Below, in pieces: positions 35,727 through 45,937 of a stretch of DNA of 61,242 bases; position 1 is the stretch's first letter; each line of letters opens with the position of its first letter. A model generated the notes under the pieces. It saw nothing but the letters and a program-made list of their open reading frames with translations. It did not search any database and was not told the DNA's origin. Source of the stretch: Ruminococcus sp. (lineage in GTDB: Bacteria; Bacillota; Clostridia; Oscillospirales; Ruminococcaceae); NCBI GenBank assembly GCA_029055625.1, contig JAIDCY010000022.1:1-61242 (forward strand). Direction: 5' to 3'. The translations under genes were made by a program, and so were the position numbers.

Positions 35727-38131
35727 TAATAATACGTATAATAGTTACCGTATACGTCGAAATATCCGTAACCGTCTCCGGCGTCACTATAGAATACTCC
35801 TACTAATGACGGGTCAAAAGCAGTTGTTGCCTGTGTGGTTGGTTCAACATACTCTGTTGTAGTAGTTGTTACCGGTTCTTCGTAAATCGGTTCTGTATAT
35901 TCAGGCTCTGTATATTCAGGTTCTGTATATTCAGGCTCTTCGTAATAGTATTCCGTCGTTGTTGTTGTAATCTCCGGCACTGGTACTATATATTCTGTTG
36001 CTGTAGTTGTTGTAGTAGCTTCTGTTGAAGGTTCGTCTGCAACTATTCCGCCTACTGCGATAAATGCGGCGTTGATGTCTTCGGACTGTACTGTTACTTC
36101 ACCTGTAGCGAAGTTGAAGAAGTATGAACCAATCTGTGCCCTTACGCCTGTGTTCATGTTCGTGAGAACTACCACTACTGATACGTTTTCACCTGAACCC
36201 TTTACAGGCTGGCTTACCTGATTCATTTCAGGAATAAGAAGCGTATTTGTTGAATTTGTTGATGTTGAACCGTCTTCATTCGTTATTACAAAGTCAATAA
36301 CGAATCTTCCGTTTGCTTTTTCAGGGAACGGTACGGTAAACGGAATCTCACCGTCCGGTGCTATACCGTTACTTACATAAAGTGTTATTTCCGTTCCTTC
36401 GTCAACTTTCGCACCCTTTCCGATGCTCTGGTCTATTACTTTACCTTCCGGTTCGTATGATGCTCTGAGTTCTGTTACCGGTTTAAGTCCTGCGTATTCT
36501 GCAAGTGTTACCGCATCATCTGCAATCTGTCCTACATAGTCGTCAACGCTTACCTGTCCGGCATCTATACCCATACTTACATAAAGTACGATTGTAGCAC
36601 CCTTGTGTACTTCCGTACCTGCTTCAGGTTCTGTATTGATTACGTAACCTTTCTGTATCTCCGTACTTGCGGAGTTCTTAATCTCACATTCAAGTCCACG
36701 CTGTTTTAACTGGTCTCTTGCAAGTTCGGAGTTCATGTTAGCAACGTTCGGTACTTCGATAGTTTCCATACCTTTACTTATCTTAACTTTCAGTGAATCA
36801 CCACGTTTAAATTCTGTTCCGGGGTCGACGCTCTGTTCAAATATAAGCCCCTCGTCAAGTTCGTTGTAGTCAGAACCGTCCATTTCAAACTGAATGTTAT
36901 TACCATACTGGCTTACTGCTGCGTTGTAATCCATACCGTAGAAATCGGGCATCTTGAAATCATTTGTCTGACCGTCTCCCTTGATAAGTCCGCTTAAAAG
37001 CGTTGCAACGAATATTACCGCTACTATTATTACTACTACCACTATCGCTGTAAGTACTGGTACGACAAGTGATGCTCTTTCAGGTTCTTCTTCGTCGGGG
37101 TCTTCGTACTCGTCGTCATATCCGCCTTCATATGCCGGTTCTTGCTTACCTCGTCTGGTTGGTGGGTCGGCAACTTTCGTCTTCTTCTTACCGTTACCGT
37201 TTTCCACTTCTTCTATTTCGTCGTCTGATTCCTCTGTTATCGGTACGTATCCGTCGTCTTCGTCCTCGTCGTCCTCTTCCTGATAGTAACCGAACGTCAT
37301 ATTAGGATTTACCTTGAATGCGTCCAGGTCACTCATCATTTCCGCTGTTGACTGGTATCTGTCTTCAGGGTTCTTTTCCATAGCCCTTAACACTATCTCT
37401 TCCAGACCGTCCGGAATATCCTGATTCAATGCCCTTGGTCTCTCCGGAATATCCTGCATATGCATAACCGCTATTGCTACCGGATTATCATTGTCAAAAG
37501 GCTTGCTTCCTGTGAGCATTTCATACATCATCGCACCAACTGAATAAATATCACTTCTTGCGTCGGTAACGTCACCGCTTGCCTGCTCCGGACTTATATA
37601 ATGTACGCTTCCGATTGCCTGGTCTGTAGCTGTCTTTCCCTCTTCACGTGCGAATTTGGCGATACCAAAATCCATCACTTTTATTGTGCCGTCGGTGAAC
37701 ATCATTATATTCTGCGGTTTTATGTCACGGTGTACTATGCCTTTATCGTGTGCGTGGTGTAACGCCCTTAAAATCTGTATCACAAAATGTACGGTATCTT
37801 TCCATGTAAGAACTTTTTCCTCTTCAATGTATTCTTTCAATGTTATTCCGTCAATGTACTCCATGACGATATACTGGATTTTATCGGAAAATCCCACGTC
37901 ATAGATTTTTACGATATTCGGGTGAGACAGAACCGCTATAGCTTTAGACTCGTTACGGAATCTGCGGAGAAATTCTTCATTCTCTGCATACTCCTTCTTA
38001 AGAATCTTGATTGCTACGTCCTTATGGTCCATTACGTCAATTCCCTTATAGACTTCAGCCATACCACCCACGCCTATAAGCTCGGTGATTTCGTATCTCC
38101 CGTCAAGTTTTTTGCCAATGTACTTATCCAT
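35726..38131 (-). CDS. prkC: PASTA-domain Ser/Thr protein kinase
   Basis: PrkC is a membrane kinase that senses peptidoglycan fragments. The kinase domain (1-270) has GVGGMAEVYKG (20-30), catalytic Lys42, HRDIKPQN (134-141) and DFG (154-156). An acidic linker and a membrane helix (about 355-385) follow, then three PASTA domains (about 390-590). A further beta domain (about 600-720) and a Thr/Glu/Tyr-rich tail with repeated PEYTE units are unusual. At 801 aa it is longer than B. subtilis PrkC (648 aa). It lies between prpC and rsgA, as in Bacillus. Confidence 0.95.
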   Translation of the reverse strand: MDKYIGKKLDGRYEITELIGVGGMAEVYKGIDVMDHKDVAIKILKKEYAENEEFLRRFRNESKAIAVLSHPNIVKIYDVGFSDKIQYIVMEYIDGITLKEYIEEEKVLTWKDTVHFVIQILRALHHAHDKGIVHRDIKPQNIMMFTDGTIKVMDFGIAKFAREEGKTATDQAIGSVHYISPEQASGDVTDARSDIYSVGAMMYEMLTGSKPFDNDNPVAIAVMHMQDIPERPRALNQDIPDGLEEIVLRAMEKNPEDRYQSTAEMMSDLDAFKVNPNMTFGYYQEEDDEDEDDGYVPITEESDDEIEEVENGNGKKKTKVADPPTRRGKQEPAYEGGYDDEYEDPDEEEPERASLVVPVLTAIVVVVIIVAVIFVATLLSGLIKGDGQTNDFKMPDFYGMDYNAAVSQYGNNIQFEMDGSDYNELDEGLIFEQSVDPGTEFKRGDSLKVKISKGMETIEVPNVANMNSELARDQLKQRGLECEIKNSASTEIQKGYVINTEPEAGTEVHKGATIVLYVSMGIDAGQVSVDDYVGQIADDAVTLAEYAGLKPVTELRASYEPEGKVIDQSIGKGAKVDEGTEITLYVSNGIAPDGEIPFTVPFPEKANGRFVIDFVITNEDGSTSTNSTNTLLIPEMNQVSQPVKGSGENVSVVVVLTNMNTGVRAQIGSYFFNFATGEVTVQSEDINAAFIAVGGIVADEPSTEATTTTTATEYIVPVPEITTTTTEYYYEEPEYTEPEYTEPEYTEPIYEEPVTTTTTEYVEPTTQATTAFDPSLVGVFYSDAGDGYGYFDVYGNYYTYY

Positions 38132-38151
38132 TTCCTCTTTTTTCCTCCTGT

Positions 38152-38880
38152 TTACTCATAAATTACCGCAACAGTCACGTTATCACGACCACCCTTTGCA
38201 AGTGCAAGGTCTATGAGATTTTCTGTAACGTTATCATAACCGTACTTCATGATAACGTCGTATATCTCATTGTCGGTACAGTAGCCGGAAAGTCCGTCAG
38301 AACACAACAATACGCTGATTGAATTTTCATATTTTACTATAAATGTATCAGCCTGTACCGTCTGTTCTACTCCAACCGCCCTCACAAGCATATGTTTCTG
38401 AGGATGAGTTTCAATTTCTTCCTCAGTAATTCTGCCCTGTTCGTAAAGCAGTGACGCTACGTTATGGTCTGTGGTTATGCGGAAAACGCCTTCGTCCTCC
38501 ACTATAAGATATGCCCTGCTGTCGCCGACGTTTGCTACATAAGCCACGCTATCGGTGACAAACGCCGCTACGCAGGTAGTACCCATGCCGAAATTATTAA
38601 AATCAAGTTTTGCTCTGGTATAAATCACGGAATTTGCAGCCGAAACCGAAGCTATCAGAAGTCTGCGGATTTCCTCATCGTTAAGGTTTTCCTTATAACC
38701 TTCCGAAAAACGCTGAAAAAATTCCTCTATGGCTATAGTACTTGCTTCCTTTCCGGAATTCTCACCGCCCATACCATCGCAAACAACAGCAAGGACATTA
38801 TTTCCGAAATATTCACACCGCACCGCATCCTGATTTTCGTCCCGTTTCAGTCCGATATCCGTACCGGATTTGAATTTCAA
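38152..38880 (-). CDS. prpC: PP2C-family protein phosphatase (TTG start)
   Basis: This phosphatase reverses PrkC phosphorylation. It has KRDENQDA, CDGMGGENSGKEAS, MGTTCVAAFV, VGDSRAYLI and GGRDNVTVAVI, the PP2C metal-binding motifs. The frame is open to 38949, which would overlap rlmN by 50 bp. The TTG at 38880 follows a strong GGAGGTG (38888-38894), starts at KFKSGTDIG as in the family, and leaves only a 19-bp gap from the rlmN stop. I therefore use TTG 38880 (242 aa). Confidence 0.93.
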   Translation of the reverse strand: MKFKSGTDIGLKRDENQDAVRCEYFGNNVLAVVCDGMGGENSGKEASTIAIEEFFQRFSEGYKENLNDEEIRRLLIASVSAANSVIYTRAKLDFNNFGMGTTCVAAFVTDSVAYVANVGDSRAYLIVEDEGVFRITTDHNVASLLYEQGRITEEEIETHPQKHMLVRAVGVEQTVQADTFIVKYENSISVLLCSDGLSGYCTDNEIYDVIMKYGYDNVTENLIDLALAKGGRDNVTVAVIYE

Positions 38881-38899
38881 AAATCCGCACCTCCATTTC

Positions 38900-39934
38900 C
38901 TAACCTTTCTCAACGGCATCTCGCCGGAGCTGACCGCAAGCCGCCTCAATATCGCTACCGAGTGTTCGCCTCACAGTAGCATTTATCCCCCTTCTGCAGA
39001 GCCGTTCCGCAAATGTTGTAACTCCTGCTCTGGCAGTGCGGTAACTCCTCTCCCTGACTTTGTTTACAGGTATAAGATTTACATGACAGTTAATACCTCT
39101 CAGCAAATCCGCCAGCCTGTCCGCATCGTCGGCAGAAGAATTTACATTTTCTATAACAGCATATTCAAAAGTAATACGCCGTCCTGTAGTATCAATGTAG
39201 TACCGGCACGCCTTGAGGAGCTCGCCGATACCATATTTTCTGTTTACCGGCATTATTTCAGAACGTCCCTTATTATCCGCACAGTGCAGTGAGACCGAAA
39301 GTGTGAGACCGGTTTTCAGTTCTGCGAGTTCGTAAATACGGGGAACTATCCCACACGTTGACAGTGAAACGTGTCGCAGACTGAAATTATTTCCGTTCTT
39401 ATCGGAAATCAATGTCAGAAATTTCAACACGTTTTCGTAATTGTCAAGCGGTTCACCAATTCCCATAAGTACAACGCCGGAAACTCTGACGCCGGAAATT
39501 TTTTCAGTTTCGTAAATCTGCATGAGTATCTCAGAAGGTAAAAGATTCCGGACATATCCTGCAATCGCCGACGCACAGAATTTACAACCCATTTTACACC
39601 CCACCTGCGTTGAAACACAGATACTGTAACCGTAATTGTATTCCATCAGGACAGTTTCTACATAATTACTGTCTGGAAGTCTATATAGATATTTTACAGT
39701 ATTATCTATAGAAGATGCAAGGGTTTTTTGTATAAATAGTCTGTTTATACAAAAATTTCCATTCAAATACTCTCTCAATTGTGCAGAAATATCAGTCATT
39801 TTGTCAAAATCAAAGACCTTTTTCACGTGCAACCACTGAAAAATCTGTTTTGCACGGAATTTTTTTTCACCATGTGCGATAAGAATATTTTCAAGTTCCG
39901 TAAGGCTGAGACTTAGTATATCAGTTTTCACCAT
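38900..39934 (-). CDS. rlmN: 23S rRNA/tRNA adenine C2-methyltransferase
   Basis: RlmN methylates A2503 of 23S rRNA with radical SAM chemistry. The cluster-binding motif GCKMGCKFCAS is clear. The GIGEPLDNYENVL, LSVSLHCADNKGRSEIMPVN and ITFEYAVIENVN segments are family marks. The 344-aa length is usual. It is between rsmB and prpC. Confidence 0.95.
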   Translation of the reverse strand: MVKTDILSLSLTELENILIAHGEKKFRAKQIFQWLHVKKVFDFDKMTDISAQLREYLNGNFCINRLFIQKTLASSIDNTVKYLYRLPDSNYVETVLMEYNYGYSICVSTQVGCKMGCKFCASAIAGYVRNLLPSEILMQIYETEKISGVRVSGVVLMGIGEPLDNYENVLKFLTLISDKNGNNFSLRHVSLSTCGIVPRIYELAELKTGLTLSVSLHCADNKGRSEIMPVNRKYGIGELLKACRYYIDTTGRRITFEYAVIENVNSSADDADRLADLLRGINCHVNLIPVNKVRERSYRTARAGVTTFAERLCRRGINATVRRTLGSDIEAACGQLRRDAVEKG

Positions 39935-39940
39935 ATTATA

Positions 39941-41251
39941 TCACCTTACTTTCCTTAACTTTGCTATAAAAAAGCCGTCGCTCCCATAGTGACACGGAAA
40001 TATTGAAGCCATACTACCGAATTTTCCGCCGAGCGGTTCAGGAAGCGGAACGGGTTCAATTTCATTGTGTCCGGAAAGAAGCCTTTCTATGACGTTCTCG
40101 TTTTCTGCTTTCCGGAGCGTGCAGGTTGAATAGACTATCTCCCCGCCGGTTTTCAGATACTTCAGGGCGTTTTCCAGAATATTATATTGTATCTCCGGAA
40201 GTCCGGAAAAATTGTCGGGATTTTTATACTTTATCTCCGGCTTTCGCCGGACTACTCCCCACCCCGAACAGGGAACATCACACAATATCTTATCAAATTC
40301 CGGAAGTTCCGGATTATATCGCAGAGCATCACCTGTATCGGCGTATATGTTTGTAAGCCCGAGCCGTTCCGCTCCCGAACGTATTAATTCAACCCGTTTT
40401 TCGTGCAGGTCAAAAGCCATTATTTTCCCCTTATTACGCATCATTTCCGCCATTGTGAACGCTTTCCCACCTGGTGCGGAGCATATATCAAGTACTACAT
40501 CTTCTTCCGCCGGTGCAAGCGATTTACAACACAGTTGTGAGGCTATATCCTGTACGTGAAAATATCCTTTCCGGAAAGCCTTTGTATCTGTAACGTCTCC
40601 GGACAATGAATAACTTTCCGGTACTATCCCGCTTTTTATGGCTTTTATGTTTCCTAGTGCGGAAATAAATTCCTGCTCCGTACACTTCAACGTATTCATT
40701 CTCACTGTCACCGGCGGACTTCCTGAAGAATCGGCAAGCAGATTTAACGCTAATTCCTCTCCGTAATCGGTAATCAGACTTTCTATAAATTCCGGTGGGG
40801 CGGAATATTCTATACTATATCGCTTGTATCTGTCTTCCGGCAACTGTACTGTCTTTCCCTGTCTTATGAAATTCCGCAGTAAAGCATTCACCATGCCTGA
40901 CGCACTTTTTTTACCGAATTTCCGGGCAAGCGTTACGCTCTCGTTTACTACAGCACTTTCCGGTATGTTCTCCGTGAACATAAGCTGATATACTCCGCAC
41001 CGCAGTATGTTCAGAATCACATCATCGAGTTTTTTTAAAGGTCTTGACGAAAATTTTTCTATTACGTAATCAAGATATATTTTTCTCTCGATAACTCCGT
41101 AATATATCAGTGAACATAATTTCCTGTCACGTTCTGCAAGTCCGGATTTCTTAAGTCCGCTGTTTAACTGTATATTTGAATAACTTCCACCGGAAAATGT
41201 CTTGCATAGTAATTTTACCGCTGTATATCTTGCATCTGACATATCCGCCAC
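39941..41251 (-). CDS. rsmB: 16S rRNA (cytosine-967 C5) methyltransferase
   Basis: RsmB has an N-terminal NusB-like RNA-binding domain (MSDARYTAVKLLCKT, LPEDRYKRYSIEYSAPPE) and a C-terminal methyltransferase domain with LDICSAPGGKAFTMAEMM (SAM loop) and LCDVPCSGWGVVRRKPEIK (catalytic Cys). The 436-aa length is normal. It overlaps nothing and begins 3 bp after the fmt stop. Confidence 0.95.
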   Translation of the reverse strand: MADMSDARYTAVKLLCKTFSGGSYSNIQLNSGLKKSGLAERDRKLCSLIYYGVIERKIYLDYVIEKFSSRPLKKLDDVILNILRCGVYQLMFTENIPESAVVNESVTLARKFGKKSASGMVNALLRNFIRQGKTVQLPEDRYKRYSIEYSAPPEFIESLITDYGEELALNLLADSSGSPPVTVRMNTLKCTEQEFISALGNIKAIKSGIVPESYSLSGDVTDTKAFRKGYFHVQDIASQLCCKSLAPAEEDVVLDICSAPGGKAFTMAEMMRNKGKIMAFDLHEKRVELIRSGAERLGLTNIYADTGDALRYNPELPEFDKILCDVPCSGWGVVRRKPEIKYKNPDNFSGLPEIQYNILENALKYLKTGGEIVYSTCTLRKAENENVIERLLSGHNEIEPVPLPEPLGGKFGSMASIFPCHYGSDGFFIAKLRKVR

Positions 41252-41254
41252 CTT

Positions 41255-42181
41255 TTATCCTAACTTCTCACCGATACTTATTTTTCTGCCTCGCAGAAAA
41301 TCCGCTGTCTTCAGACGTTTTCCGCCCTCAATCTGAACTTCATTGAACTTTATTATCCCACCGTCTCCACATTTTACCGTGAATTTTTCCGCATCTAATA
41401 TAGTACCGTTTTCCGCTTCCGACGTGCCCGACACTATTTCAGACCGGAACACTTTCAGACGTTTTCCGCATAATGTCGTATAACCTGTCACTCCTCTTAT
41501 AGTATTGTGAATCTCCTTTACACTCTTTGAAAAGTCAAGAAAACTCATTTCTTTACGTATCATAGGGGCATGACTTGCAATTGAATCATCCTGTTTCTCC
41601 GGCGTGAGCGTACCGTTTTCTATAGCCTTTATTGTCTCCGCCAGCACCTCACCGCCCATATCAGCAAGTCTTGTATACAGTTCCTGATACGTTTCATTTG
41701 TCCCGATTTCAACGGTCTTTCTGATAAGCATATCTCCGGTATCAAGACCCTCTGACATAAGCATTGAAGTTATACCCGTTACCCTCTCACCGTTCAGCAA
41801 GCACCAGTTAATAGGGGCTGAACCTCTGTAAGCCGGTAACAGTGAGGCGTGAATATTTATACATTTATATTCGGGAAGTTCAAGAATTTCTTTCGGTAAA
41901 ATCTGTCCGTATGCGGTAACTACTATCAAGTCCGGTGATATTTCTTTCAGTATTTCAAGCGATTTCAAGGCGTCCTCACCTTTCCGCAGTGACACCGGCT
42001 GATACACTGGTATTCCGTATTCCATCGCTACAGTCTTTACCGGTGTGGGTATCATTTTATACCCTCTGCCCTTAGGTTTGTCAGGTTGCGTGAAAACTAT
42101 CGGTATATCGTGCGGACTTTCCGCAAGCATCCGCAGACACGGTACGGCAAATTCCGGCGTACCCATGAATACTATCTTCAT
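41255..42181 (-). CDS. fmt: Methionyl-tRNA formyltransferase
   Basis: Fmt formylates initiator Met-tRNA. The 308-aa protein begins MKIVFMGTPEFAVPCL and has the folate site CINIHASLLPAYRGSAPINW with catalytic Asn/His/Asp, then GITSMLMSEGLDTGDML. The C-terminal tRNA-binding domain is present. It is next to def, its usual partner. Confidence 0.96.
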   Translation of the reverse strand: MKIVFMGTPEFAVPCLRMLAESPHDIPIVFTQPDKPKGRGYKMIPTPVKTVAMEYGIPVYQPVSLRKGEDALKSLEILKEISPDLIVVTAYGQILPKEILELPEYKCINIHASLLPAYRGSAPINWCLLNGERVTGITSMLMSEGLDTGDMLIRKTVEIGTNETYQELYTRLADMGGEVLAETIKAIENGTLTPEKQDDSIASHAPMIRKEMSFLDFSKSVKEIHNTIRGVTGYTTLCGKRLKVFRSEIVSGTSEAENGTILDAEKFTVKCGDGGIIKFNEVQIEGGKRLKTADFLRGRKISIGEKLG

Positions 42182-42187
42182 ATACTC

Positions 42188-42649
42188 TTAACTCTCCTCC
42201 GGTACGAAAAATTCTTCCACTTTTTCCGTAAAAACATGACCGTCCAGATGGTCATATTCATGTTCCGTACACTGTGCACCGAGTTCATGAAAATCACGCT
42301 CCCACCAGTTACCGTATCTGTCCTGAGCTTTAAGTCTGCAATGCATAGGTCTTGTGACAAATCCCCACACGTTCGGACACGAAAGGCAACCTTCCTCAAC
42401 ACGCTGTTTTCCCTTACGGCTTACTATTTCCGGATTTATCGCCTCAATACTTCCTTCTTCGAGATGCATTATAAATATACGTCTGCAAATTCCAATCTGC
42501 GGGGCGGCAAGTCCTACACCCTGTGCCTTGTCAAGCGTGGCGTGCATATCGTCAAGCAACTGTGCGAGTTTATCATCAAATTTTTCAACGGGTCTGCAAA
42601 CTTTATGCAGTGATTCGTCTTTATCTGTTAAAATTTTTCTTAAAGCCAT
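42188..42649 (-). CDS. def: Peptide deformylase
   Basis: Def removes the formyl group from new proteins. The 153-aa protein has GVGLAAPQIG (motif 1), EEGCLSCPN (motif 2, metal Cys) and HEYDHLDGH (motif 3, metal His pair and catalytic Glu). It lies 6 bp upstream of fmt. Confidence 0.96.
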   Translation of the reverse strand: MALRKILTDKDESLHKVCRPVEKFDDKLAQLLDDMHATLDKAQGVGLAAPQIGICRRIFIMHLEEGSIEAINPEIVSRKGKQRVEEGCLSCPNVWGFVTRPMHCRLKAQDRYGNWWERDFHELGAQCTEHEYDHLDGHVFTEKVEEFFVPEES

Positions 42650-42674
42650 TTTGTTATAATCCTTTCATGTTTTT

Positions 42675-45119
42675 TTATATTCCTGTATCACCGTTCATAT
42701 CGGCAAAAACTGAAATATTTTTCATCTCTTTCAGTTTTACGGCACTTTTAAGAATATCGCTTATAAAATTTCTTATCTCCGCTATATTCTTACATCTCAT
42801 TATTATCCGCCACCTGTAACGTCCGTTTACCTTTTCGTGCGAACATTTAACCGGTTTTGTCACTTTTACCGGTGTTTTCGGCTGTAATTCGTCAAGTCTG
42901 CGTTTCATAAGCATATATACAGCTTCCGCACCATTCTTTACCGCTTCACTATCTCTGCCTGAAAATCCGAAGATACATAAATCACATACGGGCGGAAATA
43001 CATTAGCCCGACGCCGTGCTATTTCTTCTTTATAAAAACTTTCGTAATCCTGTATTCCTGCAAGGTTTATTATATAATGTTCAGGGTTAGTAGTCTGCAA
43101 TACCGCACGTCCTTTACGCTTACTGCGTCCGCTTCTGCCGACAACCTGCGTTATAAGGGAAAAAGTCTTCTCATATGCCCTGAAATCTTCGGCATATAAA
43201 GCACCATCAACTGAAAGCACACCCACAAGTGTTACATCCGGAAAGTCAAGACCTTTACCTATCATCTGCGTACCTATCATTATATCATACTCTTTATTGC
43301 TGAAATCATTAAAATATTTTTCATATGAATATCTTGAAAATGTAGTGTCGGCATCCATACGCAGAATTTTTGCATACGGAAAAAATTTATTCAGTTCATT
43401 TTCAAGAAGTTGTGTGCCAATGCCGATATGTTTAAGATTTGTGGAATTACATGAAGGGCATTTATGGACGTATTCGGTCGAATATCCGCAATAATGACAC
43501 ATCATACGCTCATTTTTCCTGTGATACGTAAGCGGTAACGAACATTCCGGACATTGTATCGTCATAAGGCAATTTTCACAGCTTATCACGGTATTATATC
43601 CCCGACGGTTAAGCAAAAGGATAGTCTGTTCACCCAGGGCGAGGTTTTCGTTTATCTCGTCGATAAGTTTATTACTGAATATATACTGATTTCCGTTGGA
43701 ACGTTCCTTTTTCATATCCACTATACTTACTTCCGGCAACGGCATATTCTGATAACGATTTTTCAGCTGAACGAGTTTATATATACCTTTTTCCGCCAGA
43801 TAATAACTTTCAACAGACGGTGTGGCAGATGCAAGAAGAAGAGTTGCACCATGATAAAAACATCTTCTTTTCGCTATGTCATGTGTATCATAACGTGGGG
43901 AAATTTCCGATTTATAGGTATGTTGTCCCTCTTCATCCATGATTATCAGCCCTATATTGTCAAGCGGAGAGAAGACCGCACTTCTCGTACCTACTACAAT
44001 ATCCGCCTTTCCATATTTTATACGCTTATATTCGTCCAGTCTCTGACCCATAGAGAGTCCGCTATGGATTACCGCTACCCTCTCCCCGAAAACTGAACGG
44101 AACCGCTTTAAAATCTGCGGAGTAAGGCTTATTTCCGGAATAAGAACAAGTACTTTTCGACCGGAATCTATTGTATATCCTATAAGTTTTTCAAATACCG
44201 CCGTTTTACCACTGCTTGTCACACCGTGGAGCAGGTAAACAGAAGGTTTTCTTGTCTGTATCTGCCGGGAAACGGCATCAAATACCGCCTGCTGTTCTTC
44301 TGTCAGAACAGTGTCATTTATATCAATACGTCCTTCGGAAAAATCTTCAACGTGCCGGAATACTTCCATTTCGTAATACTCCGCCGTACCGTTTTTCACA
44401 AGATTTGATATAACTATTCCGGTTACTCCGCACATATACGCAGTTTCATTTACTGAAACCGTTTCGTTTTCCTTAAGAAATTCAACAACTATCTTCTGTT
44501 TGACCGTTAACGTGAAATTTTCCGGATTGCTGATATAACTGCTGGTAAGGCGTACCATTTTCATAGTAGCATCTCTCACACTCTGACGGAATATATTATT
44601 TGATATCAAAGCATTTACTTCATATAGTTCATCAACGGTTTTTCTGCCGTTTTCCGATATAAATTTGCTTACATATTCGTTTAACTGCTTGTCGTCGGGC
44701 AAAGTTTTCAGTTCATCCAGAAGCTCATATGCCGGGTCACTCAGTGAATTTTCATCAGTAAAATTTCTGTTTATCTTTACTTTCTCCTGTACCTGTATAT
44801 TCATGGCAGGCGGTAGCATTACTTTTACAGCGTCATAATAGGTACAGAATGTATATTCATGCAGGTGCAGGGCGAGTTCAAGCATTTCAGCAGTGATTAC
44901 CGGTTTATCATCAATGACAGATATTATATTCTTCAGACGGCTTGTATCACCGGAATGTTTCTTCATGATAATTCCCATACGGTGTGCGTTACCTTTCCCG
45001 AACGGTATCAATACCCTGCAACCACATTCCGCAATAAAATTTTCCGGCATGGCATAACTGAAAAGCTTATCAAATGAATAAGTCGTATTGCTGACCGCTA
45101 TTTCCACTATCGATGACAT
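42675..45119 (-). CDS. priA: Primosomal protein N' (replication restart helicase)
   Basis: PriA restarts stalled replication forks. The 814-aa protein has an N-terminal DNA-binding domain, the helicase Walker A LLHGVTSSGKTAVF, the DEEGQHTYKS (DEEH-like) box, and TPSVESY. Two zinc-binding Cys clusters (CENCLMTIQCPEC, CHYCGY...CPSCNS) follow, then ATNPEHY-type motif VVGRSGRSKRKG. Its end and rpoZ share 1 bp. In Bacillus coaBC lies between rpoZ and priA; here it is absent. Confidence 0.95.
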   Translation of the reverse strand: MSSIVEIAVSNTTYSFDKLFSYAMPENFIAECGCRVLIPFGKGNAHRMGIIMKKHSGDTSRLKNIISVIDDKPVITAEMLELALHLHEYTFCTYYDAVKVMLPPAMNIQVQEKVKINRNFTDENSLSDPAYELLDELKTLPDDKQLNEYVSKFISENGRKTVDELYEVNALISNNIFRQSVRDATMKMVRLTSSYISNPENFTLTVKQKIVVEFLKENETVSVNETAYMCGVTGIVISNLVKNGTAEYYEMEVFRHVEDFSEGRIDINDTVLTEEQQAVFDAVSRQIQTRKPSVYLLHGVTSSGKTAVFEKLIGYTIDSGRKVLVLIPEISLTPQILKRFRSVFGERVAVIHSGLSMGQRLDEYKRIKYGKADIVVGTRSAVFSPLDNIGLIIMDEEGQHTYKSEISPRYDTHDIAKRRCFYHGATLLLASATPSVESYYLAEKGIYKLVQLKNRYQNMPLPEVSIVDMKKERSNGNQYIFSNKLIDEINENLALGEQTILLLNRRGYNTVISCENCLMTIQCPECSLPLTYHRKNERMMCHYCGYSTEYVHKCPSCNSTNLKHIGIGTQLLENELNKFFPYAKILRMDADTTFSRYSYEKYFNDFSNKEYDIMIGTQMIGKGLDFPDVTLVGVLSVDGALYAEDFRAYEKTFSLITQVVGRSGRSKRKGRAVLQTTNPEHYIINLAGIQDYESFYKEEIARRRANVFPPVCDLCIFGFSGRDSEAVKNGAEAVYMLMKRRLDELQPKTPVKVTKPVKCSHEKVNGRYRWRIIMRCKNIAEIRNFISDILKSAVKLKEMKNISVFADMNGDTGI

Positions 45120-45325
45120 TATTCACCTTGCAGATTTGTACTTACTATCTTATATTTACCGCTTGCAATCTCCTCAACCGCCGTTTTGACCGGTTTCTGT
45201 TCAAGTGTGAGTTCGTGTTCGTAAAGTTCGTCGGAAATCTCCCTTGCACGCTTTGCAACAGCTATTACAAGTGAATAACAACTTTCATTTTTTGAAATAA
45301 TCTGATTTACTGCTGGTCTTAGCAT
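45119..45325 (-). CDS. rpoZ: RNA polymerase omega subunit
   Basis: Omega supports beta-prime folding. The 68-aa protein begins MLRPAVNQIISKNESCYSLVIAVAKRAREI, the conserved omega core, and ends with EEIASGKYKIV. It lies between gmk and priA. Confidence 0.93.
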   Translation of the reverse strand: MLRPAVNQIISKNESCYSLVIAVAKRAREISDELYEHELTLEQKPVKTAVEEIASGKYKIVSTNLQGE

Positions 45326-45337
45326 AAATTCAACACC

Positions 45338-45925
45338 TCATTTTATAATATCGTCTGAAAATTCTGATTTAAGCCTTTCCGCACGCATAACCGTGTAAAA
45401 ATCGCTCACTGCATCTTCAAGAACGTCGTTGACTATTATATAATCATAATTTTTCGCCTGTCTGATTTCACGTTCCGCCCGTGATACTCTTTCCTCTATT
45501 ACGTCATCAGTTTCCGTGCCACGCTTTTTAAGTCTCCGGCGGAGTTCGTCAATAGTCGGTGGTGCGATGAATACCGAAACGGCATCAGGTCTTTTCTGCA
45601 TTACCTTCAAAGCACCCTGTACTTCTATTTCAAGAATAACATCAGTTCCCTTTTCGAGATAGTCGTCAACCTCTGAAAGAAATGTCCCGTAATAGTTCTG
45701 ACAGTATTCAGCGTATTCAAGGAAAGCATTTTCTGCTATTTTCTGTTCAAACTCCTTACGGGTAATGAAATAATAGCTTATACCGTCTTTTTCATTCTCC
45801 CGAGGTTTCCGGGTAGTTGCAGAAACTGAACATCTGTATCTCTTGTCTTTCAGGATTTCCGCAAGCATAGTCCCTTTTCCACAGCCGGAAGGTGCGGAAA
45901 AAATTATAAGTCTGCCCCTTTTCAT
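45338..45925 (-). CDS. gmk: Guanylate kinase
   Basis: Gmk phosphorylates GMP to GDP. The 195-aa protein has the P-loop FSAPSGCGKGTML, SVSATTRKPRENEKDGISYYF, the GMP site segment YYGTF, and the lid REIRQAKNYDYIIVND. It is 12 bp downstream of remA. Confidence 0.96.
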   Translation of the reverse strand: MKRGRLIIFSAPSGCGKGTMLAEILKDKRYRCSVSATTRKPRENEKDGISYYFITRKEFEQKIAENAFLEYAEYCQNYYGTFLSEVDDYLEKGTDVILEIEVQGALKVMQKRPDAVSVFIAPPTIDELRRRLKKRGTETDDVIEERVSRAEREIRQAKNYDYIIVNDVLEDAVSDFYTVMRAERLKSEFSDDIIK

Positions 45926-45937
45926 AATAATAACCTC

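Noticed and set aside
38881-38949. Longer prpC start overlapping rlmN
   Set aside because: TTG 38880 with GGAGGTG upstream fits the family N-terminus and removes a 50-bp overlap.
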